A model generated the notes under the pieces. It did no database searches, was not told the origin of the DNA, and saw only the letters and a program-made list of their open reading frames with translations. A stretch of 64,000 nucleotides of DNA, taken from NCBI GenBank assembly GCA_001643675.2, contig LSRY02000005.1, positions 1,056,501 through 1,120,500 of the forward strand. Reading direction: 5' to 3'. This stretch comes from Monocercomonoides exilis. Lineage: Eukaryota > Preaxostyla > Oxymonadida > Polymastigidae. Positions 1-11,060 of this stretch are shown piece after piece (within the stretch, counting starts at the first letter, position 1; every line of letters starts with the position of its first letter). Position numbers and translations under genes: made by a program.

Positions 1-54
1 AACGGTTTTTTTATTATTTGTTTTGAATTCTAATTGATTTGTTATTAAACTCAG

Positions 55-1623
55 CGTACTTGTCTTTTCTGGTGCTGGAATGTCGGCAGAATCTGTTTGC
101 AAAAAATAAAGTTACATCATTCTCTTCATGTGCATTTTTATTTTGCTTATGATAGGGAATTAACACGTTTCGAGATCCTGATATGGGGTTGTGGAAAAAT
201 AAAATAGCTCTTGTTTGATTGAAATTTTTTGGTTATTCCATTAACTTTTAATTATTCTTGTCAAAATATCAGGCTGCTTTTGGTTTGAGCTCAATAGTTA
301 AATGTATCATTATCATTTTTTAAATAGGCACACCTTTTGGATGGAAATGGTTTGGCAATTTGGCTTGGAGGCTGTACAACAGTAAGTTCAGAGGGCCTAT
401 TGCGAAAGCGCAACCAAATAATGGTCATTTTGCCATTGCAGAATTGGAACGAATGTATGAAATATTTTTTTTTTTTGAGGGTTAAATGAAAATTCTTGAA
501 GATGTTCAATACGGCATGTGCCTTTTCGAATTTCGACACAAAATGTTGATAATCTGCATCAACGAGCAGGCTCTACACAAGTACATATTGATGGTTATCT
601 GATTCAATTTATTCAATCTTCAATTTCAATGATATTTTGAAAATCAGAACTTCATGGAACAGTATATTCACACAGATGCACAAAAAATTCTCATGAAGTT
701 ATTGTTAACGAAGAATTTTTCCGTGAGGGAGTAAAGAAATCACCTGTTTGCACAGTGGCTAATTGTAAGAGTTTGGTAAGACCAAATGCTGTTTTATTTG
801 GAGGTATGCGAAATCATGACGGAAGTCAAATTAAAGAAAAAGAAAGAAGAGCGATAAAAAAATTGCATCATAAAGAATTATGACAATTTATCATAGATGA
901 ACTTCTATTTTGAAATAGCTTGCTCACCTTTTGTGTTACATATGTAATAAACATTTGTTCTTGTGAATGTTTTGCTTAACAGAGGATCTTCCTGATGGAG
1001 TCTGGGAGCGATCAGCCAAATTTGCCAATGCAATGAATAAGGACGATGTGTGCCTTGTCATTGGATGCTCTGGCGCTGTCTATCCTGCAGCCCAGATTCC
1101 TGAAATTGCAAAGAGGTGTGCGGATGAACAATGAAGAGAAAATAGTTTTTGATTTATGAAAAATGGAGTATTTTTTTATTCTCTCACAAAAGCTTTTATT
1201 TTATAAATTTTTATTTTTGAAAAAATTTTCATTTCTTTCTCTTTCTCTTTCTCTTTCTCTTTCTCTTTCTCTTTCTCTTTCTCTTTCTCTTTCTCTCACA
1301 AAAAAAATAGTCGCAGAGCAAAATTAATCGAATTCAACATATCAGAATCAAGCTTAACTTCTTTATCTGATTTATTCATCAAAGCTCCAAGTGGCGTATC
1401 ACTCAGACTGACAATACAAAATCTTCTGCAAATACTTTCTGAAGAACCTGAGATGGAAGGTTATACACCTTCGCCTCAAATGTTAAGCAATCCTGCTACG
1501 AATCAAACCCTAGAGTTGCCATCAACAACATCATCATCATCCTCTTCAACTCCTTCCTCTTCTTCCTCCTCCCCTTCCTCATCATCATCATCCTCTTCTT
1601 CCTCTTCTTCCTCTTCTTCCTCT

Positions 1624-1658
<35 letters not shown>

Positions 1659-1824
1659 TTCTTCCTCTTCCTCTTCAACACCTGAATCCGGATCAGTCGA
1701 ATCATCTCGTGCATCTGAGTTACCTTCAACATCAACAATGTCTCAAGTTAGCAGCGCAACGCCACATTCTTCTGAAAATGAAGATGCAGAAAAAATCAAA
1801 GATGAGGACTTATCTTCTTCCTAA
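55..1824 (+). CDS. Sirtuin (NAD-dependent protein deacylase), 5'-truncated, eight exons visible
   Basis: Spliced exons 55-94, 156-212, 273-282, 328-454, 502-593, 648-803, 983-1115 and 1311-1824 join in frame to 375 residues, and the gene continues left of the window. Sirtuin signatures appear in order: FSGAGMSAESG (NAD loop), TFRDP, TQNVDNLHQRAGS, the catalytic histidine in ELHG, RPNAVLFGE, VIGCSGAVYPAAQIP and LIEFN. Family role: NAD-consuming removal of acyl groups from lysines. The zinc site looks incomplete: only three cysteines are seen (HRC, then PVC and ANC five residues apart) where four are usual. After the catalytic core comes a tail of about 100 residues dominated by a long serine run, ending in acidic and serine-rich sequence before TAA. 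Intron phases agree throughout and the spacing PAAQIPEIAK-SRRAKLIEFN matches the family, which fixes the acceptor at 1310. Exon 273-282 is only 10 nt. The sirtuin call is firm; subclass is not assigned. Confidence 0.9.
1223..1297 (+). repeat. CTTTCT hexanucleotide microsatellite inside sirtuin intron 7
   Basis: About ten tandem copies of a pyrimidine hexamer lie in the last intron (1116-1310), upstream of the acceptor. It may double as an unusually long polypyrimidine tract. Confidence 0.85.
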
Positions 1825-2311
1825 ATATATCAAAAGGAAAATGATAAAGAAGGGTTATTAATTGAGAAAGAAATCAGCAGCAAATTAATATAAAGCTTCA
1901 AATTTCGTTGCATACAACATTATGTTTGATATTATTTGAAAATAATTAGAGAAAAATTAATTTTTCATTTTTCTTTCAATTTCAAAATGATTAATTTTTA
2001 TTTTGTTAGCTGGGAAATATTATCCTCTACTCCTTCCCACGAGCTTTTTGCGTTATTTCTGATGTTTAATGTTTAATTCCTTTTTTTTTCCCCAAAGTTT
2101 GAGAATTACTTTTTTGATTTTTTAAATCAACATAACGTTGTTGAAAGAAAAATTTTCTTCTTTTAAATGACGATGTGGATAATTCAATAACGAAGATATG
2201 AAGCAATGAAGTGATAATTTGACATGCTGAAGTGGAAAGGTTAAATAAAATCATATTAATATTAAGTGTTGTGAGGTGTTGCTTGTGAGAAGTGATAAAC
2301 AATTGTGCAAC
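1825..2311. other. Convergent intergenic region
   Basis: 487 bp between the stop codons of the sirtuin (+) and WD40 (-) genes. AT-rich. I see no further gene, RNA or repeat. Confidence 0.6.
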
Positions 2312-5300
2312 TTATTTTTGGTGAATTGACATGAAATACAGGCAATCTGTTGCAGAGCCTACAAACATCCGATTCTTCTCTCCGCAAAACGAGCTGGTTT
2401 TGATGCCGCTCGGAAACGTTGCGTCTGAGCCCATCTCAAACGATGTAACAGTTCTAACGCGCTTTTGACAATCTTCTTCCTTTCTGTTTTCTTCATCGTC
2501 TGCAATATCTCTGCTATCATTCTTTTCACTCGAATTCGTCTTTATGCAAATGACTCTTTCAGACTGGTTCCAAACACTAACCCGTCCGGAATACTCTGCA
2601 ATCAGAAAGAGCGCATTACGTGATTGCATATTAAATTTGTCCACAGCCTGCTCGTTTTGCTTCGGTTGCAAACTGTCAACCACAACGGAATCAATTGAAC
2701 AGATGTATGACGATGCCATATCGGATATTATCTGTGTAACTGAAGCGGTTTCACAATCCCACACGACTATTCTGCCATCGTCAAGTCCAGAAAATAGAAG
2801 AGGCGGAGCAGAAATCGAAGGTGCATCAAGTGAAGTTCGAGAAAGCGCTATTGACCCCGAGGGGATTGCAAATCGTCTGACGTATTGAGGGATAGGTGGA
2901 GGAGGACGCATAAGTGTTTGTGATGAAGCAACAAGAATAGATGCATACGATGGAGATACAAACGCTGCCATGCCTTCTTGTTCTAACGGGCGTCCCATTG
3001 CTTCTTCCATCATTGCCTCTTCTTGTTTTTTCTGCAAAAGTCTTCTTCTTTTTCGCTCTTCCGCAAGTTCTCTTTCTCCATTCAGTGAATGAGTGAAACA
3101 TAGAGAAGTTACGTGCGACCCTTTCAAAGCATCAGATCCGAGGCAAACACCTTCTCGAAGCTTCAAACGGAATTGCGTGTGCTCCTCAATCACATCAATC
3201 AGCTCTTGTTTTGTTACAACTTCAGACAAGCGGCTTAGGATTTCATCATTATCTAAATGTGCCAAGCTCAGTGGGCCATACTCGCCTGACTCTTTTTCTT
3301 CAGATCTCATTCTGTCTTTATCAAAGAAAAGGTCCATTTTCTGCTGTTGAACTTCTTGAATTCTTCTCATTTCTCTGTAATGTGCACGAGTTGCAACCTG
3401 AATTGAGCTCATAGTGGTCAAAGATCTCCAGACAGCTTCCCAATCAGTCTCCCACTCAACATCCCAGAAATCAACTCCTTCTTCACCACCTGTACAGAAT
3501 GCAACTGACGGAACATTGCTTGGTGAAGAAGCACCTGAAGATAACGAAGATGGCATTCCACTGAAAACTTCGTCAGAGTTATCGCATTTGTTGAAGATAG
3601 TCTTTTCTTGTGGAGGTTGGAAAATAATAGAATTAGTTGTGTGAGGAGCATATGACACAGAGAGCAGTCGCAGAAGCGGTCGAGAAAGAGATCTTGCATC
3701 GTCCAACGAAGCGTTTGGATTTATTGGAACGGGATGATATGCCAAATCGCTAATCCTCAAAAGCCATAGCGAGACTTGCCTTTCTTCGTTGTCACTCACA
3801 GAAACGGCAAAAAGACAAGGAGGAAGCGAATAAGAAGGCTTAACAGATTGCGACTCTTCAGAAGACCAAGAAGAACTTTGCAAAGCGCTGCCCCTCTTTC
3901 CAATCGGAGATAATATTCGCTCGAACAAACTGGCTATTCTCTTTGAGGGATTAAATGGGATTGATGTTATCGAAGACAGCGCAATGCATCGGATACCCGT
4001 CCTATGCGCACGAACAGTACAAGCAAGCGCAATGAACGGCTCTCTCGAGTCGTTTTCCTCTGCTTCATTCTCTGCTGAGTACAGGTCGTCTTCTACACTT
4101 TGCATCAATGATGATCGACTCATCTCTGTTGAGCAAATTGATAATTCGTCAGAATGAGGAGGAGGTGTGGATGAACGAGGCATTTCACTTGCAGATGTTT
4201 GCGTTTGATGCATATCATCAGTATGAGGATGTTTCAAAGACTTCTGATAATCAGGAATTCTGGAACCTATTCTTTTGGAATCTGTAAAACTTGTTTGATC
4301 TCCAAATAAAGTTTGCCAATCAGTTTGTTCATCGTTTAATTCTTCGATTGGACGCGAATAAATCCAAACAGAAAGCGTGGAAAAGCCGCCATTTTCAGCT
4401 TCTGGCATCTCCCCCCCAGTCACAATGATCGTATGTGCGCTTCTCTTCTTTAAAAGACCTCTGCGCTTATTAAATTCATTCAAAATGTTGTTGTTGCTGT
4501 CATTCAAGCTCAGCACATCTTTCACGTTGAACTGATCGTCGAAAGGCGAACCAGCGCTTTTGGGGTTCGGAAACACTGCAATTGAAGACAACCTCACTGT
4601 TCGTGCAAGCAATGCAGCTGTGTTCAGCAATGCAGGTCCTCCAGATGCTGGACGTTGGATCCCTTCAAGTGAATCTGCTCGGTCTCCATTCGAATACCAG
4701 AATGAGCTTGGTTGCGTGGCTGGCAATTCTTCAGGCTCCAAACAGCGCCCAGGTTCCTTCACACAGTCAGGAATGAATGCTGTCGAATGGATCTGAACAT
4801 TGTAGCTTCCACTGCTAACTCCCACATTCTGAGGAAACTGATTGCTTCTCAGCTGCCATCTTTCTCTGCTTTCCGCTGAACCAAATTCTGGTGCTTTCTG
4901 CCTTTTCAATACATTCTGTATTCCCTTTAGCACTTCTCCTCTCATTTTGCTGGCACCAGGGCGCATCCACGAACGTGTTGGCAAGCAATAAGCCTTCTTT
5001 GAGTGATCATACACAGCCGGGAACGTTCCCTTTCCTGCAGCAAACACACACCGCTCTCCATTTATCCACACAGGCGATGCAGTGGGTGTGGAAGGTACAA
5101 GAGGATACCCAGGAATCGACGGAAGAGAGGAAGTTGGAGAAGCACTCGTTGCTGTTTCGTCTCGATAACTTGCTGTCGATGGAGGCGGAGGCAATTGCGA
5201 CGGAGATCTGATCACTCCAACACGGCGAGGCTGCGATTGCTGCGAAGAAGTTGTGCTTTTTGCGCTCCGTGGGCGAGCTGAAGGCAACGATACAGACTTC

Positions 5301-8300
5301 GTTGACTGTGCAATTGCTGATGCTGTTACTGCATGAGAATGCTTTTGACGAGATGCAAAAGCAACTGGAGCGTACAACGTTGATTCTGATGATTCACCTC
5401 CTTCTGCTTGCTTTTTGTGATTCGCAGAACTTGATGTTTTCTTTTTTATCTCAGTTTTTTTGGCAATGTGAACAGAAGGATGTGGCTTAGTTTTCTTTAT
5501 TTTGCTAGAATTCGTCTTTTGATGCTTCATAACCTGCAAATCAGCATCGTCATCCCAGGCAGAAATCTCTCCTTTATCTGCTTTGCTTACATCGTATCTG
5601 TCATCTTCATCTTCAAAGCTATCAATTTTTTCTTGATTTGAAGCATCTGGCACCATTTCTTCTGCTTCTTCACTGTCAGAAGATTGAAGATTCTCATCTT
5701 TTAACCCTTTTCCACATCGCATTTGATTTTCACTTGGTTGCTCTCTTTCATATTGCGGCTCGTTTTCTTCATCAGCTTCTTCTGATTCACTGCCATGCGG
5801 ATCGCTTTCAACATTCCACAGCATCTCTTCCTCCAGTTTTTTGCCTTGTTTGTCCAATTCTGCTGCCGCTGCTTTGATTTCTGCTTCCAAATGCCCAGCA
5901 GTCAAAGAATCAGCAGGCAGCGGTGGAGGCGGAGGAGAATGCGGATGCGGAGTTGGAAGCGTGTCACTCGAAGAAACAGCAGGAATTGTTTCATCCAACA
6001 TCGCTTCATCTGAGCTTGCTTGCGCAGCCGGATTCATCACCTCCGGGCGCAGCTGTTCTTTGTCATTTGGAAGCTCGTCTTTGCCCACAGAAAATTCAGC
6101 CATTCTTTGCTCATCAAACTGCATGTCGTCTTGCAGCTCTGTCAACAACTCGTCCTCTTCATCCATTTCATACGCGCTCTTTTTTGCGGGCAAAAACCCT
6201 TCTTCAAAGCTTTTCTGCTCTTCTCCTTCGAAATCCGCTGCTTTCTCTCCGCCCATCCGCTTCCTCAGCTGAATCACCTCTTTTTCCTCGTTTGCCCACT
6301 TCACCCGCTCTCCCAGCATAGCCGTCCTCTCGTTATCGAGAATCTCCAGCTTCTGCTTCAGTTTTTCCTGCGCATCATGCGGCTTCAGCTCATCTGCCAC
6401 GCACCACACGTTGATCTCTCCTCCAGAGCCAGCTGTGATCAGCCGATTCCCGTCGGTTGTGAACGCCGCGGCTGTCACAATTCCATAATGCCCAGGAAAT
6501 GACTGCGGAACTCTGTCAAGTGGAGAGTCACCTGATGATGAGCCAGTTTGAGTTGGCTGTGTTAGCAGCGAAAAAGCAGGACTTATGGAAGAAAGAGGAG
6601 CAATCTGCACATACGTGTTTGGGATGATAACTGATCCTACTGTAACCTGACTGCCTCTTTCAGACTGGTCAGAATCAGCCGAATCATAAAGAAGATCAGA
6701 AGGAGATTGAGAAAGCTTTGGTGCATCTTCTCCGCTTGCTAGTTGCTTGCAGCCGTCAGCAAGCTGGTCAACTGCAGGGGTGGCAGGTTCTGTTCCAGGC
6801 ATCACATTCGACGGCAATCCTGTTGCAAGCGACGAAGGCGGAGGAGAAATATCAGCTGCAGCTGAGGAAACAGCTGAGGTGGAGCCTCGCTCATTTCCGT
6901 GAACAGGCACAACTGCAGCCTCAACAACACCGCTGCACAAATACTTTCCGCCTGGGCGAACACACATCGTTGTGACACCATTAAACTTCTGCCCCATCTT
7001 TTCGCCTTCGATTGAAAACGTAGCCACTCGTTTGTTTGTGCCAATGAGCAAAAAATTAGATGGAGACTCGTCAAACGCTACGCATACTGCTTTTTCTTCG
7101 CACGCTTCATCAAAATCTGCTTGCTCCGCTTTTTTCTGGTCGCTTCTCGCTTTTCTGTCTACCACACTCATCACTTTTGTCAAACGTTGTGTTGGCAGCG
7201 TTCGCTTTTTTTGCTCCTCTTCTACAGCTCTCTTTTCATCGCTGCTTGATCGAAGAGCGGCAGATGATCCAACGCTTCCTCTGAGCATTCGGGCTGAAAC
7301 AACGGACGCACCAGACGCAATCAGCGCATCGATGTTAGACGACGAGCCTCGCTTTGAAAGCGATTCGCGTGTGCTATCTTTTCCCTTTAATCCAACTTTC
7401 ACTCTTTGCTTTTCACCAGCACTGCTCGTTCTGAGCGAAGAGCTGGCAGATACTGAATTAGACTGCTTCTCCTTTGATTCTCTGTCGGTGGTCTCCACTT
7501 CTTCATCGAGAAGCGAAGGGCGCCCGACGTCAAACACCGGGTCACACACCCGAATGGCATTCACAAGCTGTAGGTTTTTCAGCGAGATAAGGAAAACGCG
7601 CGTCGGGTCAGCCGAAATAGACGCCAGCCAGTTGTTGTCCACTGACACTGAAAGAGAAGGGTGCTGCTGGGAACACGCGCTCTCGATTATTCTGACCTGC
7701 TTTGTGAACAGCGTTGTCTGCGTTGACTCCAGTACAAGAAGGTTTCCTGTCATCAGCGCGGCAAATAAGAATCGTCCTACTCGGTCAAACAAAAGTTTCA
7801 TGATTGTCGTCATCACTGAGCAGCACTTTCCAATCGTCGTTTGAAGTGCAGTGTCGTGAAGAATGATGGTCCCGCTGCGGAACCCGATCGCTAACAGCTG
7901 GCTTCCTCGTCTGTCAACATGCTGCTGAGATGTTATTTGCTCTTGGCCTGTTGAAGTGAAAGCGCTGCCAGAGGCTGATGAAGATTGTTGTGTCGATTGG
8001 GGCTGTGAAGGAAGCAGAGAAGTCTGAACAAATGGCATCAGTGGGCCTGCGGTGGTTGTTGTGGTGGAAGGCGTGGCTGACAGAGCAGAAGGTCCAAGCG
8101 GGCAGAATGCGACAGAATGAGGAATATCGTCCGCCCATCTGCCTTCAAACACTTCGGGGCATCCTCCCATCCCGATAGCTCGACCTTTCACTCGTTCATT
8201 TTCTGCGCTATTATCTCCGTTTTCTAGCTCCTCATTTCTCCCTTTGTTTCTGTATTTGCCGTTCCACAGCGCTCCTCTTGCGCAAAGCATCGTATCCCAA

Positions 8301-10243
8301 ACGCGAACTGTTCCGTCTGATGCGACTGTAGCGAACTCTGTGCCGTTTGGGTTCACAGACACATCGTACACTTTGCCTTCGTGCGATCTGTATACAACAC
8401 GATACTTTCCTGTTGTGATGTCCAGGATGCCGATTTGCCCTTCAACTGTCCCGACAGCAACAAGCTGCCGAGACGGCGAAGGAGAAAGGCACGTCACCCC
8501 GCTGGAAAGCGTGATGTCGATGTAGCACTCGCCAAATGTCAGCGGCCAGACAGATAAGACACCCTGTGATGATCCGACAATGCAAAATGAAGGCACAACA
8601 CCGACAACAGGAATAGAGTGGTCAAAAAGCGTAAAGCGGCATTCGACTTCTCTCTCATCCACATCGCAAAGCAGAAGCGATCCTTCCTTCGTTGCAACAA
8701 GCATCCTCGGATGAAACAATACATCGCTACTGATTTTGCTTTCGCTTTCTTCCTTCTTTCCTTTTCTACTTCCTGGCCTTGAACTTTTGCCTTTATTTGC
8801 ATTTTTCTGATTGGAAAGAGATCTGGGATCTGAAGAGTGCATGTTGATTCCTCCAGCGTCTGCCCCAGATGCACCTGCGGTACTGTCTTCTTCTTCAGCT
8901 TGCAAGTTCCTCCCAATAGGTGTTGGAATCATGCCACCAAACACATCTCCGCTGCTGGTTCCGATGATGTCCGGAGTCAAGAACACAAGGTCAGTAAAGG
9001 TCATTCTCGATTGTTCTTTCATTCCAATGCCCATGTTCTTGAGCTGACCGGCTTTTATACGCCAGAGACGCACATTTTGCGGACCGCATGTTGCAAAACG
9101 TGTCGAGTCGCCTGGAAACAGCTTGACTCTTGTCAAAGGAAACTGCGAAAAGCATCTTGCAATCAAGGTAACTTTCTTGGTTAGACGCACGCGAGACAAA
9201 TCGTACACTGCTATAGAATGCTTTCCGCTATCGTCACGTCCGATCAGCACAGCGCGCTCGCCGTTTACACAAACCGCAATATCAACTATTGAAGCCAAAG
9301 GAGGCGATTCTGCAGCTATGCACACACCCTGAGCTACGTCCCACACGCATAGAAGAGAAGGAATGACATGAGATGATTGAGACTTGAGAAGTGATTGAGA
9401 GTTGGAGCGAAGATGTGCTGATGTGTCTTTGTTGGAAGTGAAAGGAAGAAAAAGCGAATGAAGTGATGATGCAATTACTGAAGATTGTGTTGAAGAGCTT
9501 CCGCGAAGAATAGAATCCGACTCAATCGAAGAATTTCTGCGAAAACCAGAAGTATAGCATTTATAGAACTCATCTGGTATCGAAACAGCCGACTGCACTG
9601 AAACAATTAGCCCAGAATTTGGAGAATATCCCATTACAGTTATTGGAGCTGTATGACCACTAAGAATCCTCTGCGCATGTGTATCCGGTGCTAAAATTAC
9701 TATAGAAGACCCACTTGGAAATGCAATGCAATTATCAATCAACCATAGTATTGACGTTGGTGTAAATCCAATATGAGTTTCAAGATTCAATTTTGGAGAA
9801 ACACCCGAAAAATCTTGAAGCATTGCAGCAGAATTATCACAAGATAGCTGAGGAAAGGATCCCAATGGATACACAATGGACGATGGAGAACAATGAGAAG
9901 AACTATATTCTTTCTTTTCAAAAGATTGAGAATTCGAAGGAAACGCACAGCATCCTTTTTCTGAATTTGCCATGTCTTCTCCAGATTCACACATTTTAAT
10001 TTTTGTATCTTGAGTGAATTTCTTTTGAAAAGGAAGTGGTTGAAATTCTTTCAAAGGCTGTGATTGTTGCTGTTTCTGAAATTGTAAATGCTGTGGAAAT
10101 TGAGGCGATGTAGTTCGTGAGTTCCATTGTCTTAAAACTTGTTTACCATCTTTTGGTACTGTTGAAGTCGATATTTTATTTGTCGAAGATGAAGTTTTTT
10201 TTGTTGATAAGTTTGAGGAACTGCTTTTCTGTGATTTTTGCAT
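2312..10243 (-). CDS. WDR90: Giant WD40-repeat protein, WDR90/POC16-like (C-terminal part of the family)
   Basis: Intronless 2643-residue frame with ATG at 10243 and TAA at 2312. After a Ser/Gln-rich N-terminus, WD40 repeats begin near residue 190 (ILSGHTAPITVMGYSPNSG). They continue with LLCVWDVAQGVC, NVRLWRIKAGQL, a canonical HEGKVYDVSVNPNG...DGTVRVWD repeat near residue 620-650, and GHYGIVTAAAF...GEINVWCV near 1250-1280. A long acidic, proline- and lysine-rich region follows (about 1280-1650). A second WD40 block fills the last ~560 residues (GGEEGVDFWDVEWE, LDDGRIVVWDCE, YSGRVSVWNQSE). The order and wording of the first block, especially the LW-D-aliphatic segment before the GHT repeat and the CG-NVRLWR repeat, resemble animal WDR90 as I recall it; that family acts on centriole microtubule walls. 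The CFA20 domain that normally precedes these repeats is absent here but lies in the next gene upstream on the same strand. WD40 content is certain; orthology is an inference. Confidence 0.8.
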   Translation of the reverse strand: MQKSQKSSSSNLSTKKTSSSTNKISTSTVPKDGKQVLRQWNSRTTSPQFPQHLQFQKQQQSQPLKEFQPLPFQKKFTQDTKIKMCESGEDMANSEKGCCAFPSNSQSFEKKEYSSSHCSPSSIVYPLGSFPQLSCDNSAAMLQDFSGVSPKLNLETHIGFTPTSILWLIDNCIAFPSGSSIVILAPDTHAQRILSGHTAPITVMGYSPNSGLIVSVQSAVSIPDEFYKCYTSGFRRNSSIESDSILRGSSSTQSSVIASSLHSLFLPFTSNKDTSAHLRSNSQSLLKSQSSHVIPSLLCVWDVAQGVCIAAESPPLASIVDIAVCVNGERAVLIGRDDSGKHSIAVYDLSRVRLTKKVTLIARCFSQFPLTRVKLFPGDSTRFATCGPQNVRLWRIKAGQLKNMGIGMKEQSRMTFTDLVFLTPDIIGTSSGDVFGGMIPTPIGRNLQAEEEDSTAGASGADAGGINMHSSDPRSLSNQKNANKGKSSRPGSRKGKKEESESKISSDVLFHPRMLVATKEGSLLLCDVDEREVECRFTLFDHSIPVVGVVPSFCIVGSSQGVLSVWPLTFGECYIDITLSSGVTCLSPSPSRQLVAVGTVEGQIGILDITTGKYRVVYRSHEGKVYDVSVNPNGTEFATVASDGTVRVWDTMLCARGALWNGKYRNKGRNEELENGDNSAENERVKGRAIGMGGCPEVFEGRWADDIPHSVAFCPLGPSALSATPSTTTTTAGPLMPFVQTSLLPSQPQSTQQSSSASGSAFTSTGQEQITSQQHVDRRGSQLLAIGFRSGTIILHDTALQTTIGKCCSVMTTIMKLLFDRVGRFLFAALMTGNLLVLESTQTTLFTKQVRIIESACSQQHPSLSVSVDNNWLASISADPTRVFLISLKNLQLVNAIRVCDPVFDVGRPSLLDEEVETTDRESKEKQSNSVSASSSLRTSSAGEKQRVKVGLKGKDSTRESLSKRGSSSNIDALIASGASVVSARMLRGSVGSSAALRSSSDEKRAVEEEQKKRTLPTQRLTKVMSVVDRKARSDQKKAEQADFDEACEEKAVCVAFDESPSNFLLIGTNKRVATFSIEGEKMGQKFNGVTTMCVRPGGKYLCSGVVEAAVVPVHGNERGSTSAVSSAAADISPPPSSLATGLPSNVMPGTEPATPAVDQLADGCKQLASGEDAPKLSQSPSDLLYDSADSDQSERGSQVTVGSVIIPNTYVQIAPLSSISPAFSLLTQPTQTGSSSGDSPLDRVPQSFPGHYGIVTAAAFTTDGNRLITAGSGGEINVWCVADELKPHDAQEKLKQKLEILDNERTAMLGERVKWANEEKEVIQLRKRMGGEKAADFEGEEQKSFEEGFLPAKKSAYEMDEEDELLTELQDDMQFDEQRMAEFSVGKDELPNDKEQLRPEVMNPAAQASSDEAMLDETIPAVSSSDTLPTPHPHSPPPPPLPADSLTAGHLEAEIKAAAAELDKQGKKLEEEMLWNVESDPHGSESEEADEENEPQYEREQPSENQMRCGKGLKDENLQSSDSEEAEEMVPDASNQEKIDSFEDEDDRYDVSKADKGEISAWDDDADLQVMKHQKTNSSKIKKTKPHPSVHIAKKTEIKKKTSSSANHKKQAEGGESSESTLYAPVAFASRQKHSHAVTASAIAQSTKSVSLPSARPRSAKSTTSSQQSQPRRVGVIRSPSQLPPPPSTASYRDETATSASPTSSLPSIPGYPLVPSTPTASPVWINGERCVFAAGKGTFPAVYDHSKKAYCLPTRSWMRPGASKMRGEVLKGIQNVLKRQKAPEFGSAESRERWQLRSNQFPQNVGVSSGSYNVQIHSTAFIPDCVKEPGRCLEPEELPATQPSSFWYSNGDRADSLEGIQRPASGGPALLNTAALLARTVRLSSIAVFPNPKSAGSPFDDQFNVKDVLSLNDSNNNILNEFNKRRGLLKKRSAHTIIVTGGEMPEAENGGFSTLSVWIYSRPIEELNDEQTDWQTLFGDQTSFTDSKRIGSRIPDYQKSLKHPHTDDMHQTQTSASEMPRSSTPPPHSDELSICSTEMSRSSLMQSVEDDLYSAENEAEENDSREPFIALACTVRAHRTGIRCIALSSITSIPFNPSKRIASLFERILSPIGKRGSALQSSSWSSEESQSVKPSYSLPPCLFAVSVSDNEERQVSLWLLRISDLAYHPVPINPNASLDDARSLSRPLLRLLSVSYAPHTTNSIIFQPPQEKTIFNKCDNSDEVFSGMPSSLSSGASSPSNVPSVAFCTGGEEGVDFWDVEWETDWEAVWRSLTTMSSIQVATRAHYREMRRIQEVQQQKMDLFFDKDRMRSEEKESGEYGPLSLAHLDNDEILSRLSEVVTKQELIDVIEEHTQFRLKLREGVCLGSDALKGSHVTSLCFTHSLNGERELAEERKRRRLLQKKQEEAMMEEAMGRPLEQEGMAAFVSPSYASILVASSQTLMRPPPPIPQYVRRFAIPSGSIALSRTSLDAPSISAPPLLFSGLDDGRIVVWDCETASVTQIISDMASSYICSIDSVVVDSLQPKQNEQAVDKFNMQSRNALFLIAEYSGRVSVWNQSERVICIKTNSSEKNDSRDIADDEENRKEEDCQKRVRTVTSFEMGSDATFPSGIKTSSFCGEKNRMFVGSATDCLYFMSIHQK

Positions 10244-11060
10244 GAAAAATTCTTTGATATGAATTATTCGAAGCTAAGAAACTTTTTGATAATAAAGAAT
10301 ATATTCCAAATGCTTAAAGTTTTCAACAGATTTTAAAAAAATCAAATTTTATGATCCAATAATCCCATCTCTGACAATTTCAAAAATTCGATCGAATCAG
10401 TTTGATTTTATCAAATAGAACAGTTATCTCTTCAAAGCAGTTTTAACTTGTTATATCAATATCATAATCACATTTCCAGAAATGTTGATTCTTTGCGCAC
10501 AAAGAACACTTTTTTTTTTAAAAAATTGAAAATAAATTTTTATATTTTTGATTTCTTAATTTTGTTTTCATAAAAAGTCATTTAAACAAAGAAAACGAAA
10601 AGTTGAAATATAACAAATGTATCGTAAAATACTTTGAAAAAAAAAACCTTTCCATTTCGATAAATTGTAGTGGTTTTTTGATTGAGTCAGAATCCTTTAT
10701 TATGAATTCTTTTCTCTTTCTGATAATTTCCAAAAAATGCCTTCTTCTGCTTTAAATGTTGGCTCTTTACAAATTCATTTACAGGATAAAAGCCTCTTTC
10801 ATTTGTACGTTCTCGTGGATAAAAATTGAGGCCAATCAGTAATAACTTCATTATGTGAGTTACCACCGCAACGCCATCAGTAGTTTAAATGCTCAAGAAA
10901 TTATATATGTGTAATTCATTGAAGATTCTCATAGAAATATAGTAATGGAGGCATTAACGCACGGCTCGTGTAATGGCTTTTGCACAAAAATTGTTTAAAA
11001 TACTTTGCTGCGCAGTACATTGTGCAATCAAACAAAGAAAAGTCTACAACTTTTTGAAAT
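10244..11060. other. Gap between the two POC16-like genes
   Basis: 817 bp separate the TAA of the CFA20 gene from the ATG of the WD40 gene. An acceptor-like TTTCTTAG lies about 30 nt before the WD40 ATG on the minus strand and is followed by ten open codons in frame, so a bridging intron is possible. A small open frame (10687-10851) sits in the middle. The rest is AT-rich with no recognisable repeat. Confidence 0.5.
10687..10851 (-). CDS. Possible small ORF or 5' exon (54 codons)
   Basis: Minus-strand ATG at 10851 to TGA at 10687 encodes a basic 54-residue peptide beginning MKLLLIGLNFYPRERTNERG. The frame stays open upstream to 10884. The segment is less AT-rich than its surroundings, which is why I note it. 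Donor-like GTAAATG and GTAAAG sites lie inside it, so it could be a 5' exon of the WD40 gene instead of a separate gene. I recognise no family. Confidence 0.25.
   Translation of the reverse strand: MKLLLIGLNFYPRERTNERGFYPVNEFVKSQHLKQKKAFFGNYQKEKRIHNKGF

Noticed and set aside
6972-7844. 290-codon plus-strand open frame
   Set aside because: Lies wholly antisense to the WD40 gene; Ser/Thr-rich translation without family features, a shadow of that gene.
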